A stretch of DNA of 64,000 nt. Origin: Roseobacter litoralis Och 149 (lineage in GTDB: Bacteria; Pseudomonadota; Alphaproteobacteria; Rhodobacterales; Rhodobacteraceae). The stretch is from the NCBI RefSeq assembly GCF_000154785.2, contig NC_015730.1, positions 2,976,001-3,040,000 of the forward strand, read 5' to 3'. The position numbers were made by a program, and so were the translations under genes. Below, piece after piece: positions 7,802 to 18,295 of this stretch (positions are counted from its first letter, which is position 1; each line of letters starts with the position of its first letter). The notes beneath the pieces are model-generated. The model did no database searches, had not been told where the DNA came from, and worked only from the letters and a program-made list of their open reading frames with translations.

Positions 7802-10721
7802 GTAAGCGCCCTCCTTCCGGATCAATGAAAACCGGCGCGCAGATCTCAACCAAAAGATCCTTTGCGCGCAAAGCATCGACCATGCGCACAATTTCGCCGT
7901 GACGCGCGCGGCCATTGACCAAGAACCCAAGGCCGATCGGGTGACCCATCGCGGGCGAATAGGCCACGGAGGTCATATAGCCTTCGTCGTTTTCTCGCGT
8001 GGCCGCTGCTGCGCGTGCAAAAAGATGCGCACCCGCCGTCAAATCATCCGCCGGGAGAACGGGTTTGACACCGACAAGCTGGCTGCGCTGCGCTCCCACC
8101 AAACCGGGCCGGGCGGCCATGGTCTTGCCGATGCAATCTTTTTTCGCGCTGATCATCCGCTCAAACCCAATGTCAAAGGCCGTTGTTGCCCCGTGGATTT
8201 CCGCGTGGGTGATATGCCCTTTTTCGATACGCAGGACGTTCAGCACCTCCATACCATAGGCACCGCCCTGCATGTCCTGCGCCCGTGCAACCAGCACCTC
8301 AAACAGGCTGGCCCCAAAGCGGGCAGGAACGGCGATCTCATAGGCATGCTCCCCCGAGAAAGATATCCGAAACAGCCGCGCCGCCACATCCCCGATGCGG
8401 ACCGGGCCGCAGGACATGAACGGCCAGCCCGTGTTGTCTATCGGCTCAGACAAAACGCCATTGAGCAAATCGCGCGACTTCGGACCCGCAACGGCGAATT
8501 GCGCCCACTGCTCGGTCACAGAGGTAAAGCGCAAATCAAGTTCAGGCCGCAGGGCCTGATGCACGAATTCGAGGTGCCGCATGACCGGACCTGCCGCCGC
8601 CGTCGTCGTTGTCATCAGAAAATGCGTTTCTGCCAGTCGTGCGGTCGTGCCATCATCCATCACATGGCCATCTTCACGCAGCATCAGGCCGTACCGCACG
8701 CACCCCACTTTAAGCGTGGAAAACGTGTTGGTGTAGACAAAATCCAAAAAGCGGCCCGCATCTGGCCCCTGAATGTCGATCTTGCCAAGGGTCGAGACAT
8801 CGCAGACGCCAACGTGATCGCGCACCATCTGTACTTCGCGGTCGCAGGCTTCGCGCCATGTGGCCTCTCCCGCCGCGGGAAAATAACTTGGTCTGTACCA
8901 AAGACCCGCTTCGATCATCGGGGCGCCGCGCGCCACGCTTGCCGCATGCGACGTGGTAAACCGGCGCGGCGCAAAGCCCATGCCACGCCCCCCGGCCCCC
9001 ATCGCGGCAATGGCGACGGGACTATAGGGTGGTCGAAACGTCGTGGTGCCGGTCTCAGGGATGCCGCGACCGGTCGCATCCGCCAGCACGGCAAGGGCGG
9101 TGACGTTGGAATTCTTGCCTTGATCGGTTGCCATCCCTTGCGTGGAATAGCGTTTCATATGCTCAACAGACCGGAAGTTTTCCGTTGCCGCCTGTTTGAT
9201 ATCCTTAACTGAAACATCGTTCTGATAATCAAGCCACGCCCGCCCTGTACCGGGCACCGCCCAGAGCGGTTTAATCTCATATGCGGCATCTTCTGCGGGT
9301 GGGATATCTGCTGTTTTGACCTTAAGCCCCAAGGCTTTGCAGACCTCAGCGGCAGCTTGCGCGCCCGACGCGAGGCACCCTGCCGTGCCAAAAGTGCCGG
9401 CACAAGCGCCCGCAGCCACCAATCCGGGAACAGCACCCGGCGTTGGGACAAAGCTGGCGATGTCAGGCGCCCATGTCGGGCGGCCATTCATATGACATGT
9501 CAGATGCACCGTCGGGTTCCACCCGCCCGAAACCGCCAGACAATCCGCGTCGATATGCCGAACGCCACCGCACGTTCTGACATTGATGGATTTGAGGCCC
9601 AGTCGGCCGCTGGTATCTTCGACCACCGCGCCTGTAATTACCGGGAAGTCCGCCGTGCCGACGCCTGCATCCTCCCGCGCATCCACCAGCGCCGCAATTT
9701 CGATCCCGGCATGAGACAAATCAAACGCTGTGCGATGCGCATCATCGTTATTGCCAAACACCACAACGCGTTTTCCCGCCGCAACCCCCCAGCGGTTAAG
9801 ATAGGCGCGCACGGCACTGGCCGTCATGATGCCGGGGCGGTCATTATTGGCAAAGGCGATCTGCCGCTCAAGCGCACCTGCTGCAAGAATGGTGCGGCGC
9901 GCTGCGATGCGCCAGAATGTCTCGCGCGGATGTCCGTTCATCGGCGCACCGGGCCAGCGTTCTAGAGCGGCATAGGTCCCCTGATCATAGGCCCCGGTCA
10001 CAGTTGTGCGGGTCATGACGCGCACATTGGGCATACTGCCCAATTCAGCACAGATCGCCGCCGCCCAAGCATGGCCCGGCATCCCGTCAACCGTATGGGT
10101 TTCAGCATTCAGCCGCCCGCCCGGCAGGCTGTCTTCGTCAGCGAGGATCACATCTGCCCCTGCCCGACCTGCGCTCAGCGCCGCCATCAACCCTGTTGGC
10201 CCAGCCCCGATCACAAGGACATCGCAAAAGGCAAAAGTCTTTTCGTAACGCTCTTCGGCGGGCAAACCGCTCAACCCGCCCAACCCAGCAGCCTTTCGGA
10301 TGACCGGCTCGTAAATTTTCTCCCAAAAGCTCTGCGGCCACATGAAGGTTTTATAGTAAAAACCAGCGCCCAGAAACGGCGACAAATAGTCGTTGATCGC
10401 CATCGCATCGAAAGACAGCGACGGCCATGCGTTCTGGCTATGCACCTGCAGGTCTTGGTAAATTTCTTGTACGGTCGCGAGCACATTGGGGTCCTGCGCA
10501 GCACCTTGCCCCACGGTGACCAGCGCGTTTGGTTCTTCGCTCCCGGCTGTCATCACGCCGCGCGGGCGGTGATACTTGAAGGAGCGCGCCATCAACCGCT
10601 GGCCCTTGGCCAATAGCGCAGATGCCACCGTATCGCCCGCAAAACCGGTATGTCCGACACCGTCGAACTGAAACCGTATCTTTGTGCTGCGATCGACCAG
10701 CCCTTTTCCCGCGATCCTCAC
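7794..10721 (-). CDS. soxA: Sarcosine oxidase alpha subunit
   Basis: 975 residues, normal for heterotetrameric SoxA. The N-terminal 100 residues are a 2Fe-2S-type fold module with VGHTGFAGDTVASALL. A dinucleotide-binding domain follows (LVIGAGPTGLMAAL, from about 168), then a linker and a C-terminal GcvT-like folate domain from about 590. It oxidises sarcosine, transfers the methyl group to tetrahydrofolate as methylene-THF and passes electrons to oxygen, giving peroxide. The start is GTG overlapping the soxD stop as GTGA, so subunit synthesis is probably coupled. Confidence 0.97.
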   Translation of the reverse strand: MRIAGKGLVDRSTKIRFQFDGVGHTGFAGDTVASALLAKGQRLMARSFKYHRPRGVMTAGSEEPNALVTVGQGAAQDPNVLATVQEIYQDLQVHSQNAWPSLSFDAMAINDYLSPFLGAGFYYKTFMWPQSFWEKIYEPVIRKAAGLGGLSGLPAEERYEKTFAFCDVLVIGAGPTGLMAALSAGRAGADVILADEDSLPGGRLNAETHTVDGMPGHAWAAAICAELGSMPNVRVMTRTTVTGAYDQGTYAALERWPGAPMNGHPRETFWRIAARRTILAAGALERQIAFANNDRPGIMTASAVRAYLNRWGVAAGKRVVVFGNNDDAHRTAFDLSHAGIEIAALVDAREDAGVGTADFPVITGAVVEDTSGRLGLKSINVRTCGGVRHIDADCLAVSGGWNPTVHLTCHMNGRPTWAPDIASFVPTPGAVPGLVAAGACAGTFGTAGCLASGAQAAAEVCKALGLKVKTADIPPAEDAAYEIKPLWAVPGTGRAWLDYQNDVSVKDIKQAATENFRSVEHMKRYSTQGMATDQGKNSNVTALAVLADATGRGIPETGTTTFRPPYSPVAIAAMGAGGRGMGFAPRRFTTSHAASVARGAPMIEAGLWYRPSYFPAAGEATWREACDREVQMVRDHVGVCDVSTLGKIDIQGPDAGRFLDFVYTNTFSTLKVGCVRYGLMLREDGHVMDDGTTARLAETHFLMTTTTAAAGPVMRHLEFVHQALRPELDLRFTSVTEQWAQFAVAGPKSRDLLNGVLSEPIDNTGWPFMSCGPVRIGDVAARLFRISFSGEHAYEIAVPARFGASLFEVLVARAQDMQGGAYGMEVLNVLRIEKGHITHAEIHGATTAFDIGFERMISAKKDCIGKTMAARPGLVGAQRSQLVGVKPVLPADDLTAGAHLFARAAAATRENDEGYMTSVAYSPAMGHPIGLGFLVNGRARHGEIVRMVDALRAKDLLVEICAPVFIDPEGGRLRG

Positions 10722-10987
10722 GGCGTTGCTCTTTCATCGCGGGCGAGGCGCACGTCCGTCACGTCATGTGTCACTGTATTGCGCGTCACGACCAGCCATG
10801 CGCCACAGCCTGCTTCGTGATGCCACAGGTCTCTGGTTTCGCCTGCCGGGTTGTCGCGCAGATGTACGTAATCGTCCCAAACGTCGGCACCCGCATCCGG
10901 CACGGGCCGGTCCAAGGCACGCGCCGCCCCCTGATAACAAAACTCCCGCCGGTCTCGCGGGCCGCACAGCGGACAGGTCAGCCTCAT
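10718..10987 (-). CDS. soxD: Sarcosine oxidase delta subunit
   Basis: 89 residues, typical of this small zinc subunit. Cys5 and Cys8 (CPLCG) with His57 and Cys61 (HHEAGC) match the known pattern of three Cys and one His that hold the structural zinc. It overlaps soxA by four bases and follows soxB after 40 bases. SoxD plugs the complex between the alpha and beta subunits and has no known catalytic role. Confidence 0.95.
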   Translation of the reverse strand: MRLTCPLCGPRDRREFCYQGAARALDRPVPDAGADVWDDYVHLRDNPAGETRDLWHHEAGCGAWLVVTRNTVTHDVTDVRLARDERATP

Positions 10988-11027
10988 CTTTCACGACCTT
11001 TCATATGCATCTATCCAGCCTCGTTCA

Positions 11028-12281
11028 TCAGTGCAGATTATGCTGGGCGCCCGTGCCCTCTTCATCCATCAATCCGCGCCCTGTGCGAAACCGGTCAAGG
11101 CGAAAGCCTGCCGCGGTCTCATGCGGCGCGCCCGTCGCCATCAGATGCGCCAGCGCGAATCCAGACGCTGGCACCGCCTTGAACCCGCCATAACACCAGC
11201 CGCAATTGACAAAGAGCCCGGCGGTATCCGTCGTATCGATAATGGGTGAGCCGTCTGGTGTCATATCCATGATCCCCCCCCACGACCGCAACACCTTTGC
11301 CTTGCCGATCATCGGCATCAGGGTCATGCCCGCCTCCATCACATGTTCGGCCATGGGCAGATTGCCGCGCTGCGCATAGGAGGCGTAGAAATCAAGATCG
11401 CCGCCAAAAACCAGCCCGCCCTTGTCGGACTGGCTGATATAGAAATGCCCCATCCCAAAGCTGATCACATGGTCAATGCAGGGTTTCAGCCCTTCCGTCA
11501 CAAAAGCCTGCAACACATGACTTTCGATCGGCAGTCGCATACCAGCCATTGCGGCCACCTGACCAGAACGTCCGGCGGTCACGATGGCGACCTTCTTGGC
11601 GCGGATCACACCGCGTGATGTCTGCACCCCGCGCACCGCGCCGTTTTCAATGTCGATACCCGTGACTTCGCAGTTCTGCAGCAGATCGACGCCTCTTTCG
11701 TCCGCACCGCGCGCATAGCCCCATGCAACCGCATCATGGCGCGCAGTGCCCCCACGGGCGTGCAAAAGCCCGCCATAAATCGGAAAGCGGCTGTTTTCAA
11801 AATCCAGATAAGGCAGATGCGCGCGCACCCCTTCGCGATCCAGCAGGATTGCATCATCGCCCTGCGCGCGCATCGCATTGCCGCGCCGCACGAAAGCATC
11901 GCGCTGCCCATCGGAATGAAACAGGTTGATGATGCCACGCTGGGAAAACATGACATTATAGTTCAGGTCCTGCTCCAACCCCTCCCAGAGTTTGAGCGAA
12001 TGGCTGTAGAATTCCTGATTGCCGGGCAAGTAGTAGTTGGCGCGGACAATGGTGGTATTGCGCCCGATGTTTCCCCCGCCAATATAGCCTTTTTCCAGCA
12101 CGGCGATGTTGGTCATGCCGTGGTTCTTGGCCAGATAGAATGCGGTGGACAAACCGTGCCCGCCGCCCCCGATAATGACAGCGTCATATTCCGCCTTGGG
12201 CTCAGGGTCGCGCCAGTGCGGCGCCCAGCCCTTATTCCCTGTTAGCCCTTCGCGCAGGACACGCAGACCTGAAAACCGCAT
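11028..12281 (-). CDS. soxB: Sarcosine oxidase beta subunit
   Basis: 417 residues from the ATG at 12281, which has AGAGG about five bases upstream. An in-frame extension to 12497 is ignored because the family starts at MRFSGL. The FAD-binding Rossmann motif GGGGHGLSTA lies at 38-47. His174 and His182, in HARGGTARHD, are both near the place where the family binds FMN covalently. SoxB is where sarcosine is dehydrogenated. First gene of the soxBDAG operon; no regulator is adjacent, and the promoter should lie in the 360 bases upstream. Confidence 0.96.
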   Translation of the reverse strand: MRFSGLRVLREGLTGNKGWAPHWRDPEPKAEYDAVIIGGGGHGLSTAFYLAKNHGMTNIAVLEKGYIGGGNIGRNTTIVRANYYLPGNQEFYSHSLKLWEGLEQDLNYNVMFSQRGIINLFHSDGQRDAFVRRGNAMRAQGDDAILLDREGVRAHLPYLDFENSRFPIYGGLLHARGGTARHDAVAWGYARGADERGVDLLQNCEVTGIDIENGAVRGVQTSRGVIRAKKVAIVTAGRSGQVAAMAGMRLPIESHVLQAFVTEGLKPCIDHVISFGMGHFYISQSDKGGLVFGGDLDFYASYAQRGNLPMAEHVMEAGMTLMPMIGKAKVLRSWGGIMDMTPDGSPIIDTTDTAGLFVNCGWCYGGFKAVPASGFALAHLMATGAPHETAAGFRLDRFRTGRGLMDEEGTGAQHNLH

Positions 12282-12642
12282 CAAAACCTCTGTATCTGCG
12301 CCTGAAGCGGACAGGCTGCACTGGCAGGTTAACAACGCAAGAAGGTTGGTAATAGGAAGAACACGACGTGACATGTCGCTTTTTGCAAACCCAGGCTCTG
12401 ACAGGGACCACGATAACCAGAACCTTGGATCATTGAGGGTACGAGGTAAATCACACCTATATCGCGCGTATTTCAGCCCGAAAACTACGGGTATCAATCG
12501 AGATCAAGCCCGGCCAAGGCGGCCTAACACACGGCCAAAGGCTATAGTCTAGCCCTGAAAGGACCAGCACAATGGACAAAGCTAGATGGGTTGGTGGCGT
12601 CTGGCTGGAATGCTCTGGACGTTGAGCCAGACGCCTGATGTC
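12282..12642. other. Gene-poor interval between soxB and gdh
   Basis: 361 bases without a convincing gene. It should hold the soxB promoter (minus strand) and the gdh terminator. A 17-codon frame at 12572-12625 on the plus strand has AAAGGA upstream but leads nowhere and overlaps the terminator hairpin. I see no tRNA or repeat here. Confidence 0.6.
12596..12635 (-). terminator. Hairpin downstream of glutamate dehydrogenase
   Basis: Perfect 11-base arms GGCGTCTGGCT (12596-12606) and AGCCAGACGCC (12625-12635) with an 18-base loop, starting seven bases after the gdh stop. There is no clear T run, so it may act as a transcript-stabilising stem or a Rho-assisted terminator. Confidence 0.55.
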
Positions 12643-14076
12643 CTACAGACCTTTGGCCTGATAGCTCGCGGCCACTTTTCCGATCGAGACCAGATAGGCC
12701 GCCGTACGCAAATCCTCCACATCATCGCGCTCATGCCAGACCTGCGCCATGGATTGATAGGCAATGCGCATCGTGTCATCGAGACCAGAACGCACCAATT
12801 CAAGCTCATCCGCGCCACGCAGATACTTGTCCTTGAAATTCGGGCTTAGTTCCCAATTCAGTTCCTTGTCCCTCGACAAACGCTCCAACTCGTTGATCAA
12901 CAGCTGGTGGCGCGATTCTTCCTGACGCCGCTGCATCCTGCCAAATCGAATATGGCTGAGGTTCTTGACCCACTCAAAATAACTGACGGTCACGCCGCCT
13001 GCATTGGCATACATATCCGGGATGATGACAGTGCCTCTCTCGCGCAGAATTTCATCGGCGCCCGCTGTGACCGGTCCATTTGCCGCCTCGATGATCAGCG
13101 GCGCCTGAATGCGTTTGGCATTTTCAAGGTTAATGACCCCTTCGAGCGCGGCCGGGATCAGAATATCGCAGGGCTCCTCAAGGACCTTGTTGCCATCCGC
13201 GACCTGATGGCGGTCCGAATATCCCGCAATTCCGCCGTGTTTGGAAATCCATGCACGTATCTTGTCAACGTCGAGACCCTTGGGGTTATAAAGCGCACCA
13301 TCATGTTCGATGATCCCGACGATGTCGCAACCGTCTTCTTCGTTCAGAAATTTGGCGGCGTGATAGCCCACATTGCCAAGCCCCTGAACGATCACGCGCT
13401 TACCATCAAGCGATCCCTTCAGCCCGGCTTTCTTCATCCCTTCACCGTCGCGGAAAAACTCACGCAGGGCATATTGCACGCCGCGCCCCGTTGCCTCCAC
13501 CCGGCCGGAAATCCCCCCCGCATTCAACGGCTTGCCAGTCACACAGGCGTTGCCATTGATATCCGTCGTATTCATCCGTTTGTACTGATCCGCAATCCAC
13601 GCCATTTCCCGTTCGCCCGTTCCCATATCCGGTGCCGGGACGTTCTGGCTGGGATTAATCAGATCGCGTTTGATCAACTCATAGGCAAAGCGGCGGGTGA
13701 TCAACTCCATCTCATGCGGATCATACTCGCGCGGATCGACACAAAGTCCCCCTTTTGAACCACCAAAGGGCGCTTCGACCAAGGCACATTTATAGGTCAT
13801 CAATGCGGCCAACGCTTCGACTTCATCCTGGTTCACCCCAAGGGAAAACCGGATGCCGCCTTTGACAGGCTCCATATGTTCGGAATGAACTGAGCGATAG
13901 CCAGTAAAAGTCTTGATCTCGCCCCGCAGCCGCACGCCAAAACGCACCGTGTAAGTCGCGTTGCATACCCTGATCTTTTCTTCCAATCCGGGCGATAAAT
14001 CCATGAGGCTGACAGCCCGGTTGAACATCTGGTCGACGCTTTCGCGAAAGCTTGGCTCTGAGGCGGGGTTATTCAC
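12643..14076 (-). CDS. Glutamate dehydrogenase family (Glu/Leu/Phe/Val dehydrogenase)
   Basis: 477 residues from a GTG at 14076 preceded by AGGAGA. An in-frame extension to 14136 lacks a ribosome-binding site. The N-terminal substrate domain carries KGGIRF and the lysine motif APFGGSKGG. The C-terminal Rossmann domain has VQGLGNVGYHAAKF. It interconverts glutamate and 2-oxoglutarate plus ammonia. Lengths and motifs fit the bacterial GdhA/GudB-type family; which coenzyme it prefers is not readable. It is upstream of the sarcosine operon on the same strand but separated by a hairpin, so probably a separate transcript. Confidence 0.95.
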   Translation of the reverse strand: MNNPASEPSFRESVDQMFNRAVSLMDLSPGLEEKIRVCNATYTVRFGVRLRGEIKTFTGYRSVHSEHMEPVKGGIRFSLGVNQDEVEALAALMTYKCALVEAPFGGSKGGLCVDPREYDPHEMELITRRFAYELIKRDLINPSQNVPAPDMGTGEREMAWIADQYKRMNTTDINGNACVTGKPLNAGGISGRVEATGRGVQYALREFFRDGEGMKKAGLKGSLDGKRVIVQGLGNVGYHAAKFLNEEDGCDIVGIIEHDGALYNPKGLDVDKIRAWISKHGGIAGYSDRHQVADGNKVLEEPCDILIPAALEGVINLENAKRIQAPLIIEAANGPVTAGADEILRERGTVIIPDMYANAGGVTVSYFEWVKNLSHIRFGRMQRRQEESRHQLLINELERLSRDKELNWELSPNFKDKYLRGADELELVRSGLDDTMRIAYQSMAQVWHERDDVEDLRTAAYLVSIGKVAASYQAKGL

Positions 14077-14242
14077 GTTCGTTCTCCTGTTGAACTGCAA
14101 TACGGACATGCGCCGACGGTCACATGTCTGCGACACTATGCCCGCACTGGTGGAATTGCCAGTTTTTTAGGCATCGTCAAAATATACAGGATGACGGTTT
14201 AAAGGGACGTGAATCCCTGCCGTGACCACCGGGTAATCGGCG

Positions 14243-14734
14243 TCAGTCTTTCTGTTCGCGCTCGGCCAACATGATCGCAATGATTTCGCCCATGTATTTT
14301 GTCGCACGCATCGGGGTCATCCCCCCGACGCCAACACGCGTCGCAGAGCGCCACCAAAGACCGGGCCGCCAGTCGCGCGTATGCGGTTTTGTCAACCGCA
14401 GTAAAAACCCGTTTGACGGCTTGAAGGCAAAAGCCCCCCGGTCGATTGATGATATATCTTCGATGCGAACCAACACGGTGCCCGCATCGTCGCGCAGTTC
14501 GGTGCGCGTCAATTCAAGCGTTTGGCGGGTCGATTTGCGCATCGCATTCGCAACCGTGAGCGAGCCCGCACCAAGCGCGATCAAAAACACCTGCCACCCC
14601 AACGATGGCGGCGAAACGATGGCCACGTAAATCACGAGGACCGCCAGAAAAGACAGCATGCCGATCCCGAGAATACGTCGCCCCATGGAGGGTGCAACAC
14701 GTGCCAGAACTTCGTCTTCGGTTTGGTGTGCCAT
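14243..14734 (-). CDS. Two-helix membrane protein, PH-like domain, unknown function
   Basis: 163 residues from the ATG at 14734 (MAHQTEDEV). Two transmembrane helices (about 22-41 and 44-63) are followed by a cytoplasmic region of about 100 residues. The run of beta strands (LELTRTELRDDAG, RIEDISSIDRGAF) resembles bacterial PH-like or photosynthetic-complex-assembly-like domains. The layout suggests a small inner-membrane protein with a cytosolic beta domain. No recognised function. No tight link to neighbours: it lies 166 bases from gdh. Confidence 0.75.
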   Translation of the reverse strand: MAHQTEDEVLARVAPSMGRRILGIGMLSFLAVLVIYVAIVSPPSLGWQVFLIALGAGSLTVANAMRKSTRQTLELTRTELRDDAGTVLVRIEDISSIDRGAFAFKPSNGFLLRLTKPHTRDWRPGLWWRSATRVGVGGMTPMRATKYMGEIIAIMLAEREQKD

Positions 14735-14804
14735 GCCTGCGCCTTGTCTGTGACTGGCGCAGTTCCTACCGTGCAAGCCCTATGCCTCACAAGCGCAATC
14801 GGAT

Positions 14805-15935
14805 TCAGACCTTGCGAAAAAGCCTTGGCAGCGCCGTGCGCAATGATTTTGGCCGGTAGGACCGCATCAAAACAGCGCGCAACCGGACGGTCGGGTGCAG
14901 GTTGCCGGCATCACACGGCCCCGCTCGCCATGCAACAAGCCATGGAAACAGATGGTACAACCGGTTCAGGCGGTACATGTCCTGCGCCACGGCGACCGCG
15001 TCAATCGCAGCGTCCGGAATTTGATGCCCCGGCTTCAGCTCCAACCCCGCGCCGGATGCCGCCTTAAATATCCAACCCAGCGATGCAGACGCGAGACCTT
15101 GCGGTGCAACCGAGCCTCCAACGATGCTGTGATTGCCCGCAAACCAAACCTGTTGATAGTGGCGCGTATCACTCTGATCACCGCGATTGAGCCCCGGACC
15201 TGCCTCTGACGGGTCAAGGTTATCCCACAGGCTTGGTGTGAACAGCCTGCGTTTTTCATCCAAGGCCAGCGCATGACGGGCCTGTTCCACGAGATGCGAC
15301 AGCGACGTGTCATGAAACGCATGGCGCCTATTCCACACGGTGGCGAGACGGCCCAGAACCATACTCGGGATCCCCAGCGCCCCCACTGTGTCCCACACCC
15401 CAAGGTATGTGATGCGCACCAGATAGCTGTGATCGGCACGTTCGATCACATCGACCGCACTGGTCGCGTAATCAGGCGACAACCGTCGCCGTTTGGCCCG
15501 CACATGCGGCATATCAGGCGCATTGCGTGGCCCCCGTGAGCGGTAGAGCCGAAAGGCGGACGCCAGGTTTTCCGGCGTCGGATCGGATAAGATACCGCAT
15601 TTTCGGATCTTCCCGACCAAGGATCGCGCGGTATATGCTCCGCGCGAAAACCCGAATATCATGATCTTGTCACCCGGTTGATAAACCTCACACAGGGCGA
15701 GATAGGCGATCTTGATATTCCGGTTCAGACCCCAGCCGAAAAACCCGCCCCCCACCTTGGAAAGCCACCGCCCCAGCCCGCTCACCATGCCGCTGCCGGT
15801 GCCGACGCCGGGGACATAGATGATCTTTTGCGTTTTGGAGTCGGCGCAGGCCCCGGCCAGTCGCGCCACATGCGTGCGTGCGCCGCTCTCCAGCGTGCTC
15901 CATGTGCCATCGCAGAATATCGCAATCACGGCCAT
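14805..15935 (-). CDS. DUF2235 alpha/beta hydrolase (first of two)
   Basis: 376 residues. The N-terminal IAIFCDGTW signature and the nucleophile elbow GFSRG (Ser97) mark the DUF2235 family of alpha/beta hydrolases. The later VWDTVGALG carries the expected acidic residue. Relatives include the Tle1 phospholipase effectors of type VI secretion, but no secretion gene is near, so an effector role is not supported. AGGAG precedes the ATG. A paralogue lies at 40093-41172; the two share GD-x-I and SRGAY around the active serine. Confidence 0.9.
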   Translation of the reverse strand: MAVIAIFCDGTWSTLESGARTHVARLAGACADSKTQKIIYVPGVGTGSGMVSGLGRWLSKVGGGFFGWGLNRNIKIAYLALCEVYQPGDKIMIFGFSRGAYTARSLVGKIRKCGILSDPTPENLASAFRLYRSRGPRNAPDMPHVRAKRRRLSPDYATSAVDVIERADHSYLVRITYLGVWDTVGALGIPSMVLGRLATVWNRRHAFHDTSLSHLVEQARHALALDEKRRLFTPSLWDNLDPSEAGPGLNRGDQSDTRHYQQVWFAGNHSIVGGSVAPQGLASASLGWIFKAASGAGLELKPGHQIPDAAIDAVAVAQDMYRLNRLYHLFPWLVAWRAGPCDAGNLHPTVRLRAVLMRSYRPKSLRTALPRLFRKV

Positions 15936-16045
15936 TTGCTTCTCCTCATGAAAGCTCTAGACCTACCCTCGAAACGCTGGGGGCCGGTTACGCCACCGCG
16001 CGCTGCTTTAATCTCAGTGGGGCGTTTTCGCGTGCAAAGGGATGA

Positions 16046-16768
16046 ATGATGACAAAACCAATTGCCTTTCTTGCTGTGCTGCTCTGCCTGACCTTTGCAG
16101 GGTCCACCCTCTGGGTGCCTGACTTTGGCGGTTTTGACGCAGACCAGTTTCCCATTCCGCAAATGGACCCGCCGGTGCAGCCCGCAGGCTATGCCTTTGC
16201 GGTCTGGGGCATCATTTATCTGTGGTTGCTGCTGGGGATGGGGTTTGGCCTGTGGAAACGACGCGAGGACCCAACGTGGCACGCCATGCGCGCCCCGCTC
16301 TGTGTGTCACTGGCGGTCGGGTCGATCTGGTTGCCGGTGGCTGTCGTCAGCCCGGTCTGGGCCGCCATTCTGATCTGGGCTATGTTGATCCCCGCGCTGA
16401 TCGCGCTGTTTCGCGCGCCACGCGATGATCGGGGCTGGGCGCTGGGGCCGGTCGGCCTTTATGCGGGCTGGCTGAGTGCTGCGAGCTGTGTCGCCCTCGG
16501 GCTGGTTGCAGCGGGCTATGGATACCTTGGCGATGAGACGGCTGCGTTTGTGTTTATATTCATGGCGTTACTTATTGCCTCAGCCGTGCAAAATCAGCTG
16601 CGACGCGCCCCGAGCTATGGCATCGCCGTCATCTGGGCACTGGTCGCAATCGTTGTGCAGAATATGACCACCTACCCGACCGTTGCAGCGCTTGCCGGGG
16701 GTGGTGCCTTGGCCCTGATCCTGCCGGTCTGGAAAGCATGGCGCGCTGGAAACGCCACGCAAACCTAG
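16046..16768 (+). CDS. TspO-like tryptophan-rich membrane protein
   Basis: 240 residues with about seven hydrophobic segments. [20 protein letters not shown] resembles the P-x-x-x-FxxxW region of tryptophan-rich sensory (TspO/MBR) proteins. The protein is longer than classical TspO (about 160 residues, five helices), so it belongs at best to the extended relatives of that group. Two adjacent ATGs could start it (MMTK or MTK). The 3' end overlaps the convergent der gene by four bases. A porphyrin or stress role would be borrowed from the family and is not shown here. Confidence 0.65.
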   Translation: MMTKPIAFLAVLLCLTFAGSTLWVPDFGGFDADQFPIPQMDPPVQPAGYAFAVWGIIYLWLLLGMGFGLWKRREDPTWHAMRAPLCVSLAVGSIWLPVAVVSPVWAAILIWAMLIPALIALFRAPRDDRGWALGPVGLYAGWLSAASCVALGLVAAGYGYLGDETAAFVFIFMALLIASAVQNQLRRAPSYGIAVIWALVAIVVQNMTTYPTVAALAGGGALALILPVWKAWRAGNATQT

Positions 16769-18243
16769 TCCTTACGCCGCCCGTCCGTGTGTTTGCGCAG
16801 CTTTGAGGGCGGCGCTTTCTTGCGCCCTTTATAGGGGTTGGAGTCGTTCTGACCGCGCATCCACAAACGGATCGGTGCGCCGGGCATATCAAAGTCGACC
16901 CGCAATCCATTGACCAGATACCGGCTGTAGCTTTCGGGTACTTTATCAGGGTGCGAACACATCACGACAAACCCCGGTGGGCGGGTTTTGGCCTGCGTCA
17001 TATACCGCAGCTTGATCCGTTTGCCTTGCGGTGCGGGCGGTGGATGCGCCTCCAACATACCCGCGAGCCAGCGGTTCAGCTGCGCGGTGGTCACGCGGCG
17101 GTTCCAGACCTCATAGGCGCGCAGGATTGCCGTGTGCAGCCGATCAAGCCCCCGCCCGGTCCGCGCCGAGACCGTGACCAGGGGTGCACCGCGCAGTTGT
17201 GGCAAAAGCCGCTCAAAACTTTCGCGCAGGTCTTTCAGCTTAGCTTGTTTGTTTTCCTCAATGTCCCATTTGTTCACAGCGACGACAACAGCACGCCCCT
17301 CGCGCTCCGCCAGATCAGCAATACGCAAATCCTGCTGCTCAAAGGGGATCGCGGCATCCAGCAGCACGACGACCACCTCTGCAAACTTCACAGCCCGCAG
17401 ACCATCACCGACCGAAAGTTTTTCCAGCTTTTCCTGCACCTTGGCCTTTTTACGCATGCCCGCCGTGTCGAATATCCGCATGGGGATCACGTCCCCCTCA
17501 GGTCCGACCCAATCCATACGCAGGGAAATAGCATCGCGCGTTATCCCGGCTTCGGGACCGGTCAGCAGACGATCCTCGCCCAGTATCTGATTGACCAGCG
17601 TGGATTTGCCCGAGTTTGGCCGCCCCACTACCGCGACCTGCAACGGCTTATTGGCGGTCGGCATGCGGATGGCTGCCTCCATGTCGCCGCTGTCTTCGTC
17701 AAGGGTGACATCAATCTCCGGCGCATCTTCGGCAGCCCGCTCGGCGTAGGCGTCCGCCAATGGCATCAGATGGGTATAGAGATCATTCAACCCCTCACCG
17801 TGTTCCGCAGACAGGCGGATCGGCTCCCCCAGACCGAGGCTATAGGCCTCAATCACACCGGCATCCGCCGCCGCACCTTCGGATTTATTGGCCGCCAGAA
17901 TGACGTGCCCCGCGCGTTTGCGCAGAATATCGGCAAAGACCAGATCGGTCGGCGTAATGCCGACCCGCGCGTCCACCATGAACAGGCAGATGTCTGCCAT
18001 ATCAACCGCGCGCTCGGTCAGGCGACGCATCCGGCCCTGAAGGCTGTCGTCGGTCACATCCTCAAGACCGGCTGTGTCGATCACCGTGAACCGCAGGTCC
18101 GCCAGCCGCGCCGCCCCTTCGCGCAGGTCTCGCGTGACGCCGGGCTGATCGTCCACGAGGGCAAGGCGCTTGCCCACCAAACGGTTGAACAGCGTGGATT
18201 TGCCCACATTGGGCCGCCCTACGATGGCGAGCGTGAAAGACAT
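16765..18243 (-). CDS. der: GTPase Der (EngA), ribosome assembly
   Basis: 492 residues with two tandem GTPase domains: first P-loop GRPNVGKS at 9-16, second GRPNSGKS near 207. NKWD and NKSE serve as G4 motifs, and a KH-like domain ends the protein with a basic tail ([11 protein letters not shown]). Der is essential for maturation of the 50S subunit. It is the last of three genes (yfgM-like, bamB-like, der) in the same order as in enterobacteria. It overlaps the convergent TspO-like gene by four bases. Confidence 0.98.
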   Translation of the reverse strand: MSFTLAIVGRPNVGKSTLFNRLVGKRLALVDDQPGVTRDLREGAARLADLRFTVIDTAGLEDVTDDSLQGRMRRLTERAVDMADICLFMVDARVGITPTDLVFADILRKRAGHVILAANKSEGAAADAGVIEAYSLGLGEPIRLSAEHGEGLNDLYTHLMPLADAYAERAAEDAPEIDVTLDEDSGDMEAAIRMPTANKPLQVAVVGRPNSGKSTLVNQILGEDRLLTGPEAGITRDAISLRMDWVGPEGDVIPMRIFDTAGMRKKAKVQEKLEKLSVGDGLRAVKFAEVVVVLLDAAIPFEQQDLRIADLAEREGRAVVVAVNKWDIEENKQAKLKDLRESFERLLPQLRGAPLVTVSARTGRGLDRLHTAILRAYEVWNRRVTTAQLNRWLAGMLEAHPPPAPQGKRIKLRYMTQAKTRPPGFVVMCSHPDKVPESYSRYLVNGLRVDFDMPGAPIRLWMRGQNDSNPYKGRKKAPPSKLRKHTDGRRKD

Positions 18244-18295
18244 GGCAAAAGCTCCGGATGTCAGGGATTATCCTGCGCTTTACCCCAAAGCCGCG

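Noticed and set aside
7899..9212. 437-codon open frame opposite soxA
   Set aside because: Antisense shadow of soxA, Arg/His-rich and without any family signature.
12572..12625. 17-codon frame with AAAGGA upstream, ending in the gdh hairpin
   Set aside because: No gene follows on its strand to be regulated and no conservation is visible. Chance is the simpler reading.
14805..15935. Type VI secretion effector reading for DUF2235
   Set aside because: No vgrG, hcp, immunity or other secretion gene lies in the window.
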